The notes: generated by a model from the letters alone, not told the origin. Shown: positions 1 through 8,713, counted from the stretch's first letter. The stretch is 64,000 nt of DNA from Bog-756 sp963769905 (GCA_963769905.1 CAVYNG010000001.1:558001-622000), one strand, 5' to 3'. A program made the numbers and translations.

Positions 1-974
1 CAGAGGTCGACCACCCGGTGCTGGAGACCGAGCTCCTGCAGCAGGGACTCGGCCCGCGCGACCATCGAGTCGAACTGCGCGGGGGCCTGCTCGGGCGTGG
101 TGTAGGCGAAGAGCTCGACCTTGTCGAACTCGTGCACCCGGAGGAGGCCGCGCGTGTCGCGACCCGCGGAGCCTGCTTCGCGCCGGTAGCAGGCGGTGCC
201 GGCAGTGAGCCGCATCGGGAGATCGGATTCGTCGAGCACCTCCCCGCGCCACATCGAGGTGAGCGGAACCTCCGCGGTCGGGATGGCCCAGAGGTCGTCG
301 CGCTCGACGTGGTAGGCGTCCTCCGCGAACTTCGGGAGGTGACCGGTCGAGATCATGGTCTCGGTCAGCACCAGCGTGGGCGGCCGGATCTCCTCGTACT
401 CGTCGCTGTGACGGTCGAGGGCGAAGGCGGACAGCGCCCGGATGAGTCGCGCGCCGACGCCCCGGTAGAGCGGGAACATCGAACCCGAGAGCCGTGCGCC
501 GCGCTCCATGTCGAGGATGCCGAGCTCGGACCCGACCTCCCAGTGCGGGACCCGCTGCGCATCGGTGTAGATCGGATCGGGCCCCGGCCAGACGCGGGCG
601 ACGACGTTCCCTTCGGGCGGTTCCCCGTCGGGCGCCTCCTCCGAGGGCAGGTTCGGGATGAGGAGCAATGCCGCGCGCACTGCTTCCTGGGCGCGCTCGG
701 CTTCCACGTGCAGCACCCGCTCCTCCTCGCCCACCGAGCGGCTCTGTGCGGTGAGCTCCTCGGCGCGGGCGGTGTCACCGCCGCGGCGCGCCTCGCCGAC
801 CTCCTTCGAGAGCGCCTTCACCCGCGCCCGCACCTCCTCGCGGCGGCCGATCGCGGCCCGTGATTCGGCGTAGAGACTGGAAAGACGGTCGATCTCGGAC
901 GGCTCGACGCCGCGCCGCGCGAGCGCGGACTTGACGAAACCGATGTCGTCCCTCACCAACCGGATGTCGATCAT
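1..974 (-). CDS. serS: Seryl-tRNA synthetase, C-terminus beyond window edge
   Basis: Charges tRNA-Ser with serine in the cytoplasm. The visible part, about 324 residues, starts MIDIRLVRDDIGFVKSALA, the usual N-terminus of the coiled-coil tRNA-binding arm. The class II motif 2 is seen as FRREAGSAGRDTRGLLRVH, followed by the usual FDKVELF. The last 100 or so residues, including motif 3, lie beyond base 1. The ATG at 974 is chosen because the family N-terminus begins exactly there. A divergent ABC-transporter operon begins 17 bases away, so the two share a very short promoter region. The frame is open to the window edge with no internal stop. Confidence 0.95.
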   Translation of the reverse strand, partial: MIDIRLVRDDIGFVKSALARRGVEPSEIDRLSSLYAESRAAIGRREEVRARVKALSKEVGEARRGGDTARAEELTAQSRSVGEEERVLHVEAERAQEAVRAALLLIPNLPSEEAPDGEPPEGNVVARVWPGPDPIYTDAQRVPHWEVGSELGILDMERGARLSGSMFPLYRGVGARLIRALSAFALDRHSDEYEEIRPPTLVLTETMISTGHLPKFAEDAYHVERDDLWAIPTAEVPLTSMWRGEVLDESDLPMRLTAGTACYRREAGSAGRDTRGLLRVHEFDKVELFAYTTPEQAPAQFDSMVARAESLLQELGLQHRVVDL

Positions 975-991
975 GCAGGCACAACGGTAGC

Positions 992-2017
992 GTGACCGTC
1001 GTGCCGGACCCGGCTGATCGGCGGGACGTACCCGCGCTCGTCTGCGAAGACCTCGTCGTTCGCTACGGCGAGCTCGTCGCGGTCGACCATCTCTCCTTCG
1101 AGGCGCACGCGGGCGAGGTGGTGGGCCTGCTCGGTCCGAACGGCGCGGGCAAGACCAGCACGGTCGAGGCACTCGAGGGCTACCGGCCGGTCGCCGGGGG
1201 CTCCGCCTCGGTCCTCGGGCTCGACCCGGTACGCCAGCACTCGGCGCTCGTCCCACGGATCGGTGTGATGCTCCAGCGCGGCGGTGTCTACCCGGTGCTC
1301 TCGGCTGCCCAGGTCCTCCACCTCTTCGCTCGCTACTACCCCGAGCCCGCCGATCCGGACGAACTGCTCGAGCTGGTCGGCCTCGAAGCAGTCCGGAACA
1401 CCCGCTGGCGGCGCCTCTCCGGCGGTGAGCAGCAACGGCTCTCGCTCGCGCTCGCCCTGGTCGGTCGCCCGGAGGTCCTCTTCCTCGACGAGCCGACCGC
1501 GGGAGTCGATCCCGAGGGTCGGATCCGGATCCGGGAGATCGTGGGGGACCAGCGCGCCCGCGGGGTGAGCGTCGTCCTCACCACCCACGAGCTCACCGAG
1601 GCGGAGCGACTCGCCGACCGGGTGGTGATCATCGATCACGGCCGGCTGCTCGCCGAGGGCACACCCGCGACCCTCGCTTCGAGCACCGCAGGCTCCGCGA
1701 TCAGGTTCTCGAGCGACCGCGGCATCGACACCGTCTCGCTCGCGTGCGCGCTCGGCGCGGACGCCGCGGTCGTGGAAGAGCGACCCGGCGCCTACCGCAT
1801 CGAGCCGCCGTCCGATGCGGCCGCTCCGGCGGTGGTGGCCGCGCTCGCGGCGTGGCTCGCCGAGCGATCCCTGCCGGTCGGCGAGCTCCGGACCGGCGGG
1901 TCACTCGAGGAGGCCTACCTCACCATCACCGCCAACGCCCGCGCCGACGCGACCACCTCCTCCGAGACGCCGAGCGACTCCGAGATGCCGACCGGCGACC
2001 GACAAGGGTCGGCCTGA
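992..2017 (+). CDS. ABC-2 type exporter, ATP-binding subunit (DrrA-like)
   Basis: ATPase of a two-gene ABC exporter. The 341-residue protein has Walker A GPNGAGKTST near residue 50, signature LSGGEQQR, Walker B VLFLDEPTAGVD and a downstream switch His (TTHEL). The C-terminal 100 residues resemble the regulatory extension of daunorubicin-resistance-type ATPases. The start is GTG at 992. Its stop overlaps the ATG of the permease by one base (TGATG), so the two are translationally coupled. The substrate cannot be read from sequence; relatives export drugs, lipids or polyketides. Confidence 0.9.
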   Translation: MTVVPDPADRRDVPALVCEDLVVRYGELVAVDHLSFEAHAGEVVGLLGPNGAGKTSTVEALEGYRPVAGGSASVLGLDPVRQHSALVPRIGVMLQRGGVYPVLSAAQVLHLFARYYPEPADPDELLELVGLEAVRNTRWRRLSGGEQQRLSLALALVGRPEVLFLDEPTAGVDPEGRIRIREIVGDQRARGVSVVLTTHELTEAERLADRVVIIDHGRLLAEGTPATLASSTAGSAIRFSSDRGIDTVSLACALGADAAVVEERPGAYRIEPPSDAAAPAVVAALAAWLAERSLPVGELRTGGSLEEAYLTITANARADATTSSETPSDSEMPTGDRQGSA

Positions 2018-2757
2018 TGCGACCGCTCACCGCACAGGTCCGCGCCGAGCTGACGATGCTCTTCACCAATGGCGAGACGGTGCTGCTGACCCTCGGCATC
2101 CCGGTGGTGTTCCTCCTCTTCTTCTCGGGGGTGCACGTGTTGCCGACCGGCTTCAGCCATCCGGTCGACTTCCTCGTGCCTGGAGTGCTCGCCCTCGCGA
2201 TCATGGCGACCGCGATGACCGCACTCGGCATCGGGACCGGCTTCGAGCGCGGCTACGGGGTGCTCAAGCGACTCGGATCGACGCCCCTCGGCCGGCCGCG
2301 CCTCCTCAGTGCAAAGATCGCGGCGATCGTCGCGGTCGAGCTGGTCCAGGGAGCGGTGCTCGTCGCGGTCGGCTTCGCCCTCGGCTGGAGCCCCGGCGGC
2401 CCCGGGAACGCGGGTGCGCTGGTCGGCGCGGCCGTCGCCGCGATGGTGCTCGGAACGGTGGCGTTCGGCGGCATCGGGCTCTTCCTGGCGGGCACCCTGC
2501 GACCGCTCGCCAATCTCGCCATCGTCAACAGTCTCTTCGTCGTGCTGCTCCTGCTCGGGGGGATGCTGGTGCCACTCGGCAAGCTGCCCGGCTGGCTCGA
2601 GGGCATCGCCAAGGTCCTGCCCGCCTCCGCGCTCGCCGACGCGCTCCACGCGACGCTCGGGAGGGGCGCCCAGGTGTCGGCGACCGACTGGATCGTGCTG
2701 GCGGCGTGGGCAGTGGGGGCGCCGCTCGTCGCCGGGCTGACCTTCCGCTGGGAGTGA
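2017..2757 (+). CDS. ABC-2 type exporter, permease subunit
   Basis: Membrane partner of the preceding ATPase, 246 residues with about six hydrophobic segments (for example around TVLLTLGIPVVFLLFF and NLAIVNSLFVVLLLLGGML). The open frame extends upstream of this point, but the ATG at 2017 overlaps the ATPase stop, and MRPLTAQVRAEL is a normal ABC-2 N-terminus. The gene ends 15 bases before the end of the convergent thioredoxin gene. Confidence 0.88.
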   Translation: MRPLTAQVRAELTMLFTNGETVLLTLGIPVVFLLFFSGVHVLPTGFSHPVDFLVPGVLALAIMATAMTALGIGTGFERGYGVLKRLGSTPLGRPRLLSAKIAAIVAVELVQGAVLVAVGFALGWSPGGPGNAGALVGAAVAAMVLGTVAFGGIGLFLAGTLRPLANLAIVNSLFVVLLLLGGMLVPLGKLPGWLEGIAKVLPASALADALHATLGRGAQVSATDWIVLAAWAVGAPLVAGLTFRWE

Positions 2758-2772
2758 GCCCGGGGCGACCCT

Positions 2773-3441
2773 CTAGGCCGGCTGGCCCGTGAGGCGGCGA
2801 AGCCAAGCGGCCATCTCGGGGGCGGTCACCGGCCCGATCACGTGCCCGACCACCTTCCCCGACGAGTCGACGAAGAAGGTCTGGGGCTCGCCGTTCAACC
2901 CGTAGCGGGCCTCGGCCACCTCTGCAGTGCTGTCGACGCCGACTGGATAGGTGATCCCGGCCTGACGGACGAAGGCAACCGCGTTGGCCTTCGGGTCCGC
3001 CACGTCGACCCCCACGAACTGCACGCGGCCTCCTCGGGCCTGCTCGGCCTTCGCCGTCTTCGCCAGCAGTGGCGTCTCCTGCTGGCAGGGGATGCACCAC
3101 GAGGCGAAGAAGTTGAGGACGACCGGCCGTCCGCGGTTACTCCCGAGCGCAGCGAGCTCGACAGGCTGGCCGCCGAGGAGGGAGGGGATGGAGAAGTTCG
3201 GCGCGGTGGACCCCACGCCCGCCACTTCCCCCGACGACATCCCGGACCCCGACCCGGTCCCGAGGCCGACGAACAGGACCACCGCGAGCACCGCCGCGAT
3301 CACCCCACCGACGACCAGGGCACGCAGCCGGCGTGGCCGGCGCGACGCGGAATGCTCCGGAGCAGCCGCCTCCGCCACGTCGCCCACTTCGTCGTGGGGT
3401 TCGTCGCGGGTCTCGTCGCCGGGCGATGCCGGATCGGTCAA
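2773..3441 (-). CDS. Membrane-anchored TlpA/ResA-like thioredoxin
   Basis: Extracytoplasmic thiol-disulfide oxidoreductase of 222 residues. It has a charged cytoplasmic N-terminus, one membrane anchor (about residues 41-60), and then a TlpA/AhpC-type thioredoxin fold with active site WCIPC (C116 and C119). Relatives (ResA, CcmG, TlpA) reduce apocytochrome c or the Cu-binding sites of cytochrome oxidase. The gene overlaps the end of ctaB by 4 bases, so a role in cytochrome oxidase or cytochrome c maturation fits its neighbour. That role is inference. Confidence 0.85.
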   Translation of the reverse strand: MTDPASPGDETRDEPHDEVGDVAEAAAPEHSASRRPRRLRALVVGGVIAAVLAVVLFVGLGTGSGSGMSSGEVAGVGSTAPNFSIPSLLGGQPVELAALGSNRGRPVVLNFFASWCIPCQQETPLLAKTAKAEQARGGRVQFVGVDVADPKANAVAFVRQAGITYPVGVDSTAEVAEARYGLNGEPQTFFVDSSGKVVGHVIGPVTAPEMAAWLRRLTGQPA

Positions 3442-4355
3442 TGCCGGACGAGGACGTCGACCGCCATGCAGACGAACAAAGCCGTGAGGTAGGTGATCGA
3501 GTAACTGAAGAGTCGCATGGCGGCCTTCGGCGTCTCACGCACCAGGAGCCGCACCGCGAGCCCGATGAATCCGGCGCCGAGCGCCACCGCGGCCGCGACG
3601 TACAGAACACCGAGCGACGCGACCGGGGCGAGGACGATGGAAACCGCGACCAACGCCACGCTGTAGACGAGGATCTCGACGGACGTGCGCCGGAAGGTGG
3701 CGACCGCGGGCAGCATCGGCACGTGCGCGGCGCGGTAGTCGTCGCGGTACTTGACCGCGAGGGACCAGAAGTGCGGCGGCGTCCAGAGGAAGATGAGAGC
3801 GAACAGCACGAGCGGCGTCCAGGAGAGGCTGTCGGTCACTGCCGCCCAGCCGACCAGCACCGGGACTGCACCCGCCGCGCCCCCGATCACGATGTTCTGG
3901 CTGCTCGTGCGCTTGAGCCAGAGGGTGTACACGAAGACGTAGAAGAGAGTCGCGGCGACCGCCAGCACCGCGGAGAGGAGGTTGACCCAGGCCCAGAGCT
4001 CGACGAACGCCACCACCTCGAGGGTGACCGCGAAGACGAGCGCGTTGCGGGGCGAGATCGCACCGGTCACGAGCGGTCGGTTGCGGGTCCGGTGCATGAC
4101 CTTGTCGATGTCGCGGTCGACCACCATGTTGATCGCGTTGGCGCCACCTGCTGCCAAGGCACCACCGGCGAGGGTGGCGACCATCAGCCCGACCGACGGC
4201 CAACCCTTCTCGGCCACGATCATCGTCGGGAGCGTGGTGATGAGCAGCAACTCGACGATCCGGGGCTTCGTCAGCGCCACGTAGGCACCGACGCGAGATC
4301 CGAGGGAAAGACGGCGGGACAGCGTCGCCGCAGAAATTGCCATCGTGGCGAACAT
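3438..4355 (-). CDS. ctaB: Protoheme IX farnesyltransferase (heme O synthase)
   Basis: Adds a farnesyl group to heme b to give heme O, the first step toward heme A of aa3-type cytochrome oxidase. It is an integral membrane protein of 305 residues with UbiA-family hallmarks: the Asp-rich motif NAINMVVDRDIDKVMHRT (NxxxDxxxD), then RNRPL, and a second acidic region in later loops. It is transcribed away from ctaA, from a 94-base shared intergenic region. The downstream TlpA gene overlaps by 4 bases. Confidence 0.95.
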   Translation of the reverse strand: MFATMAISAATLSRRLSLGSRVGAYVALTKPRIVELLLITTLPTMIVAEKGWPSVGLMVATLAGGALAAGGANAINMVVDRDIDKVMHRTRNRPLVTGAISPRNALVFAVTLEVVAFVELWAWVNLLSAVLAVAATLFYVFVYTLWLKRTSSQNIVIGGAAGAVPVLVGWAAVTDSLSWTPLVLFALIFLWTPPHFWSLAVKYRDDYRAAHVPMLPAVATFRRTSVEILVYSVALVAVSIVLAPVASLGVLYVAAAVALGAGFIGLAVRLLVRETPKAAMRLFSYSITYLTALFVCMAVDVLVRH

Positions 4356-4449
4356 TACTTCCGCCGTCTTCTGAGGGCACGTTCGCCCCCGTCACGGCCG
4401 GATTCCGCACTCGCAGCCACCGGCGAGGCCCCGGTACGATGGAGATTCG

Positions 4450-5451
4450 GTGTCTTCGCTGCATCTCGGTCCCCGGCGGTTCCTCCTCCTCTGCCGGATC
4501 ACGCTCGCCGTGCTGCTCGCCAACATCGCGACAGGTGCGGCGGTCCGGCTCTCCGACTCCGGCCTCGGCTGCCCCGACTGGCCGACCTGCTCCCGCCAGC
4601 AGCTGACCCCGCCGCTCAGCCTCCACCCGGTCGTCGAGTTCGGGAACCGGGTGGTGGTCTTCCTCCTGGTGGTGACCTGTCTGGCCACTGCACTCGCCTC
4701 GGTGCTGCGGCGACCGGCCAGGTCCGACCTGCGTTGGCTGTCGGGGGGGTTGCTGCTCGGGGTGCTCGGGGAGTCGGTTCTCGGGGCGGTCGTCGTCTAC
4801 ACCAAGCTCAACGCGTACGTGGTCGTGACCCACTTCATGATGGGGATCGCCCTCCTCACGGTCGGCGTCGTGCTCACCCTCCGGGCCAATCACGCCGCCG
4901 GGCGGGGCACCCTGCAGGTGAGCCGGGGGGCCCTGCTCCTCACCCGGCTGCTGCTCGTGATGCTGGTCGCGGTGCTCGCCGCCGGCGCGACGACGACCGG
5001 GGCGGGACCTCATGCGGGCGGGAAGGGCGCGAAGCGAATCCCGATCGGCCTCGAGGACATGACCCGGATCCACGCCGAGGTGGTGATCGCCAGCGTGCTC
5101 GTGCTCCTCGCCCTGCTCTGGGAGCTCTGGCGGACCGACGCGCCTCGGGTCAACCAGGACGCCGCCCGCATCTTGCTGGGGGTCGTCGCGGTACAGGGAT
5201 TCGTCGGCTACGTACAGTTCTTCACCCACCTTCCCGCGCTGCTGGTCGGCATCCACGTGTTCGGCGCCACGATGGTCTGGTCGACCGCGCTCTGGTTCCA
5301 CCACGGGCTCTCCTCGCACCGGCCCGAGGAGTCGTCGCCCGAGGCGCCCGGACGCGGGCGCGGCGGCGCGCAGCGGACGCTCGCCCCGGTTGCCGACGGC
5401 GGGGTGGCGCTGGTCGACTCGAGCTACGACACGGTGCCGGAGCCGGCGTGA
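4450..5451 (+). CDS. ctaA: Heme A synthase (COX15/CtaA family)
   Basis: Oxidises the C8 methyl of heme O to the formyl of heme A, working with CtaB. It is a polytopic membrane protein of 333 residues with the signature TGAAVRLSDSGLGCPDWPTC and the heme-ligand His in HPVVEFGNRVV; further His lie in later helices (VTHFMMG, RIHAE, GIHVFGAT). The GTG start at 4450 precedes the family N-terminus. The last ~45 residues are a hydrophilic tail. The stop overlaps the GTG start of clpS (GTGA), which is unusual coupling for functionally unrelated genes. Confidence 0.93.
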   Translation: MSSLHLGPRRFLLLCRITLAVLLANIATGAAVRLSDSGLGCPDWPTCSRQQLTPPLSLHPVVEFGNRVVVFLLVVTCLATALASVLRRPARSDLRWLSGGLLLGVLGESVLGAVVVYTKLNAYVVVTHFMMGIALLTVGVVLTLRANHAAGRGTLQVSRGALLLTRLLLVMLVAVLAAGATTTGAGPHAGGKGAKRIPIGLEDMTRIHAEVVIASVLVLLALLWELWRTDAPRVNQDAARILLGVVAVQGFVGYVQFFTHLPALLVGIHVFGATMVWSTALWFHHGLSSHRPEESSPEAPGRGRGGAQRTLAPVADGGVALVDSSYDTVPEPA

Positions 5452-5780
5452 GCGAACAGCCCGCGGTGTCCGCGGTCGCGGATCGCCAGGCGGAGATCGC
5501 GCCCGCCGAGGTCGAGTCGCCGGCGATCGACGAGTCTCAGCAGACCGACCGGCCGTGGCTGGTCATCGTCTGGAACGATCCGATCAACCTCATGTCCTTC
5601 GTGACCTTCGTCTTCCAGAAGCTCTTCGGGTACTCGAAGGAGAAGGCCACCAAGCTCATGCTCGATGTGCACCACAAAGGGAGGGCGGTCGTGTCCTCGG
5701 GGACCCGCGAGCGTGCGGAGCTCGACGTCTACCGCCTCCACGAGCACGGGCTGTGGGCCACCATGGAACAGTCCACTTGA
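5448..5780 (+). CDS. clpS: ClpS, N-end-rule adaptor of ClpAP/ClpCP
   Basis: Small cytoplasmic adaptor that delivers proteins with destabilising N-terminal residues to the Clp protease. It has 110 residues. The core WLVIVWNDPINLMSFVTFVF contains the substrate-binding Asn-Asp pair, followed by the MLDVHHKG motif around the conserved His and the C-terminal GLWATME. The first ~35 residues are a variable acidic extension. The GTG start overlaps the ctaA stop by 4 bases; the longer upstream frame is antisense to ctaB and is not coding. Confidence 0.93.
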   Translation: MSEQPAVSAVADRQAEIAPAEVESPAIDESQQTDRPWLVIVWNDPINLMSFVTFVFQKLFGYSKEKATKLMLDVHHKGRAVVSSGTRERAELDVYRLHEHGLWATMEQST

Positions 5781-6271
5781 GCGCGCCGATCAAGCGGCGC
5801 CGCGACGGGCGCTACACGATCCGGCTCGACGAGGACGTGCGGACGGTACTCGCGGAGCTGGCCCGGCAGATGATCCCGGCCGTCGAGAACCGTGAGCCGA
5901 TGACACGGCGGCTCTTCCCGCCGGCCTATCCCGGTGAAGGCCTGAGCGACGTCGAGGCCGACTACCGCGATCTGGTCGACGTGCCGTTGACCAATCACCA
6001 CCGCGAAGTGCTCTCGGTGCTCGTCCAGACCGCGCGGGCCGACACGATCAGCGAGTCCGAGCTCGACGAGTGGCTCTCCGCTGTGGGCCTGATGCGTCTG
6101 ATGTTGGGCACGCGTCTCGACGTGACCGAGGACATGCCCGCGCCCACACCTGACGACCCTTCCGCGGCCGAGTACGGCTTCTTCGAATTCCTCGGACAGC
6201 TCCAGTACCTCATCGTCGAGGCACTCAGCGATCACCTTCCCGACGAGGGCTTTCCCGAGGGCTCGTTGTGA
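5777..6271 (+). CDS. DUF2017 family protein
   Basis: Actinobacterial protein of unknown biochemical role, usually encoded directly after clpS, as here. It has 164 residues and is mostly helical and acidic; visible parts are IKRRRDGRYTIRLDEDVR, LFPPAYP and SAVGLMRLMLGTRLDV. The start is a TTG whose last two bases are part of the clpS stop (TTGA), so re-initiation is likely. The clpS partnership suggests a role linked to regulated proteolysis, but nothing in the sequence proves it. Confidence 0.85.
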   Translation: MSAPIKRRRDGRYTIRLDEDVRTVLAELARQMIPAVENREPMTRRLFPPAYPGEGLSDVEADYRDLVDVPLTNHHREVLSVLVQTARADTISESELDEWLSAVGLMRLMLGTRLDVTEDMPAPTPDDPSAAEYGFFEFLGQLQYLIVEALSDHLPDEGFPEGSL

Positions 6272-6309
6272 TCCCTCTGCTAATCTCCCTAGGCCCCGAA
6301 CGGGTCCGA

Positions 6310-6382
6310 GCCCCCATCGTCTAGCGGCCCAGGACGCCGCCCTTTCAAGGCGGTAACACGGGTTCGAATCCCGTTGGGGGTG
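6310..6382 (+). tRNA. tRNA-Glu (TTC)
   Basis: Complete 73-nt cloverleaf with anticodon TTC in loop CTTTCAA. The acceptor stem begins GCCCCCA and pairs with TGGGGGT, giving a G-T first pair. The T-arm loop is TTCGAAT. No CCA is encoded. It is first of a three-tRNA cluster downstream of DUF2017. Confidence 0.96.
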
Positions 6383-6429
6383 CGCGGTTCGTCGACGCCT
6401 CGAGGCTTCGAAGTGCCGTCGACGATCGA

Positions 6430-6504
6430 GGACCTGTGGTGCAGTTTGGAGTGCACGCCGGCCTGTCAAGCCGGAGGTCGCGGGTTCAAATCCCGTCAGG
6501 TCCG
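6430..6504 (+). tRNA. tRNA-Asp (GTC)
   Basis: Cloverleaf of 75 nt with anticodon GTC in loop CTGTCAA. The acceptor stem is GGACCTG paired with CAGGTCC, discriminator G, and T-loop TTCAAAT. CCA is not encoded. Confidence 0.96.
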
Positions 6505-6526
6505 CTGTCTCGGTACGCCGAGTCGA

Positions 6527-6602
6527 GGTCGGGTAGCTCAGTTGGTAGAGCGCGCGCCTGAAAAGCGTGAGGTCACCGGATCGACGCCGGTCCCGACCAC
6601 CA
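6527..6602 (+). tRNA. tRNA-Phe (GAA), CCA encoded, A at position 54
   Basis: Acceptor GGTCGGG pairs with CCCGACC; the anticodon loop CTGAAAA gives GAA; discriminator A73 is followed by an encoded CCA. Counting gives a standard 73-position molecule, but the T-loop reads ATCGACG instead of the usual TTCGANN, so base 54, nearly always T in bacterial elongator tRNAs, is A. All stems are intact. Confidence 0.94.
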
Positions 6603-6646
6603 CATCCGCACTGGCCGTGCCGCGCCCCCGGTGGGCGGGTGAGGAC

Positions 6647-7186
6647 TCACGCGGCTTCCCCTGCCTGGCGCAGCTCGATGGACGGGATGGCCCTCGTCCC
6701 GTGGTCCGAGCGTTGGCGGAGGGTCGTCCCGACCGCGAGGTCGACCTCCGCCGTGTAGCTCCCGGCGTCCAAGGAGGTTCTCACCGGTCCGAGGCGAGCC
6801 AGCACCGCCAGGGCAAAGCGATTTTCGTCCCGCACATCCGCTCGCAGGAGGTGTGCTCCACGTTCACGAACCCGGCGCACGAGCGCGCTCAACAACGCAG
6901 TGCCCACACGTCGTCGTTGCCAGTCGTCCTCGACCAGCACGCCGAGGTCGGCTGTCTGGTCGCAGACGTGGAGATTGCCGAGGCCCACGCACTCCTCATC
7001 AATCCATGCCACGTAGGAATCTCGGCAACCGGCGCCCGCCAATACCTGCTGCGCGTAGGCAATGCCGTCGGTGACGCCGTGAAAGCGGCCATAGAGCGCT
7101 GTCGGCGAGCAGCGCCGGAGCATGCCGAGCAAGGCCTCGGCATCGGCCCGCTCGAGCGCCGCGATCCGAATTCGCTGAGACATCAT
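6647..7186 (-). CDS. GNAT-family N-acetyltransferase
   Basis: Predicted acetyl-CoA-dependent acetyltransferase of 179 residues. The core LGVLVEDDWQRRRVGTALL is the GNAT motif A pyrophosphate loop (Q/RxxGxG/A, here QRRRVGTALL). The N-terminal half (LRRCSPTALYGRFHGV) resembles the GNAT domains of protein lysine acetyltransferases. The ATG at 7186 overlaps the stop of the upstream FAD oxidase in an ATGA junction; a second ATG follows immediately at 7183. The substrate is unknown. It is probably co-transcribed with the oxidase. Confidence 0.82.
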   Translation of the reverse strand: MMSQRIRIAALERADAEALLGMLRRCSPTALYGRFHGVTDGIAYAQQVLAGAGCRDSYVAWIDEECVGLGNLHVCDQTADLGVLVEDDWQRRRVGTALLSALVRRVRERGAHLLRADVRDENRFALAVLARLGPVRTSLDAGSYTAEVDLAVGTTLRQRSDHGTRAIPSIELRQAGEAA

Positions 7187-8658
7187 TGTGCGAGGGCCGC
7201 TCCGCCTCCCCGACGAGGCGAATCGGCGGACATGGCCCTGGCGGCGGGCGGAATGTTCTGGTTGATATGGAAGAGGTTCTGCGGGTCGTAACGCGCCTTC
7301 ACCTGCGAGAGCCGGTCGTAGTTCCCGAGGTAGGAGGCGCGGACCCGATCCTCTCCCTCCTCCATCATGAAGTTGATGTACGCGCCACCTGCCGACGTCG
7401 GGTGCAACGCTTGCCAGTACTGCTTGGCCCAGCCGGTGATCAGGTCGGCGTTCGACGGATCCGGATCGACCCCGACGATGACTCCGGCCCAGCCGCCGTC
7501 GCGATAGGCGAACGCAGTGGCGTCGTCGGGCACCCGAGATGCTGCCCCATCGATGGGATACAGATGCATCGTCGAGTGGCCCGTCGGGAGCTGAGCACCG
7601 AACTTCTTGTGCACCTCGATCGCCTGGTCGGAGATCTCGTGGAAGAAGTCGGCGCGCCAGTACCACTGCAGGCCAGCTGGATAGAGCGCGTCGAACGCAC
7701 TCTGGAGCGCAGTGAACGGCATCTCACCCAATCCGACCATCAGTGGCGTGCCGAAGGCGCGGATCGGCGCGAGGACCTCGGCAGACTTGTCGTGGGCGCC
7801 GGTGTAACACCAGAGAATGACGCAGGCCTTCCGACCCCACAGCTCTTCGGGGAAGGGCGGCGCCGGCGGGATCGTGATGAGGCCGATCCAGCCACTCAGC
7901 TCCTCGGGGAGCGCGGGCAGCAGCTCGCGGTACCAGCGCATGACCGCCGGGGCGTCCGCCAGGTCGTACAGAACGGGTCCTCCGATGACCGTGCCCTGCT
8001 CGCCGATGTCGTGGCAGGCGAAGGTGAAGGAGGTGACCACGCCGAAATTTCCCCCACCGCCGCGCAAGGCCCAGAAGAGATCGGGGTGCTCTATCTCGCT
8101 CGCAGTGACGCGAGAGCCGTCGGCGAGGACGACTTCGGCCGAGAGCAAGTTGTCGATCGTCAGGCCGAAACGACGGGTCAGGTAGCCGACGCCGCCACCG
8201 AGGGTCAGCCCGCCGACGCCGGTCGAGGATATGAAGCCGGACGGGGTGGCCATCCCGTATTCCATGGTGGCCTGATCCACATCCGCCCACGTGCAGCCGC
8301 CTTCCACCTGGACGGTATGCGCAGCAGGGTCCACCTTGGTCCCGCGGATACCTGTCAGATCGACGACCAATGCGTCGTCCCACACTCCGAGACCGCCGGC
8401 GTTGTGTCCGCCACCACGCACCGCCAACTCGATCCCGTGTCGACCGGCGAATCGCACGCAGGCGACCACATCAGAGGGGCCGGCACACTTGACGATCGCG
8501 GCAGGCCTGCGGTCGATCATGGCGTTGTAGACGGCGCGGGCCTCGTCGTAGAGCGAATCTCCCGGCAGGATCATCGGTCCCGCGACTTCGCCGGCCAGCT
8601 CGCCATATGGGGGGGGTAGGGTATTTCGGTCCTGGTTCTTGATCCTCGTCGGAGTCAC
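7183..8658 (-). CDS. FAD-linked oxidase, berberine-bridge (BBE) type
   Basis: Flavoprotein oxidoreductase of 491 residues. The N-terminal FAD_binding_4 domain has RGGGHNAGG, whose His is the expected 8-alpha covalent FAD attachment site, then STGVGGLTLGGGVGYLTR. The C-terminal BBE domain ends in LFHINQNIPP. The Cys that makes the second flavin bond in bicovalent relatives is replaced (ISST), so FAD is probably held by the His alone. The GTG at 8658 is preferred because AAAGGGAG lies 7 bases upstream; an ATG at 8691 is an alternative. Such enzymes oxidise sugars, alkaloids or secondary metabolites; the substrate here is unknown. Confidence 0.88.
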   Translation of the reverse strand: MTPTRIKNQDRNTLPPPYGELAGEVAGPMILPGDSLYDEARAVYNAMIDRRPAAIVKCAGPSDVVACVRFAGRHGIELAVRGGGHNAGGLGVWDDALVVDLTGIRGTKVDPAAHTVQVEGGCTWADVDQATMEYGMATPSGFISSTGVGGLTLGGGVGYLTRRFGLTIDNLLSAEVVLADGSRVTASEIEHPDLFWALRGGGGNFGVVTSFTFACHDIGEQGTVIGGPVLYDLADAPAVMRWYRELLPALPEELSGWIGLITIPPAPPFPEELWGRKACVILWCYTGAHDKSAEVLAPIRAFGTPLMVGLGEMPFTALQSAFDALYPAGLQWYWRADFFHEISDQAIEVHKKFGAQLPTGHSTMHLYPIDGAASRVPDDATAFAYRDGGWAGVIVGVDPDPSNADLITGWAKQYWQALHPTSAGGAYINFMMEEGEDRVRASYLGNYDRLSQVKARYDPQNLFHINQNIPPAARAMSADSPRRGGGAALAQ

Positions 8659-8713
8659 CGTGGTCTCCCTTTGGTCGGGCACACCTCGCATCGAGGTGCT
8701 GGTGGTTCCGACG

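Noticed and set aside
3333..5447. Long plus-strand frame leading into clpS
   Set aside because: Antisense to ctaB, low complexity, and clpS has its own coupled GTG at 5448.
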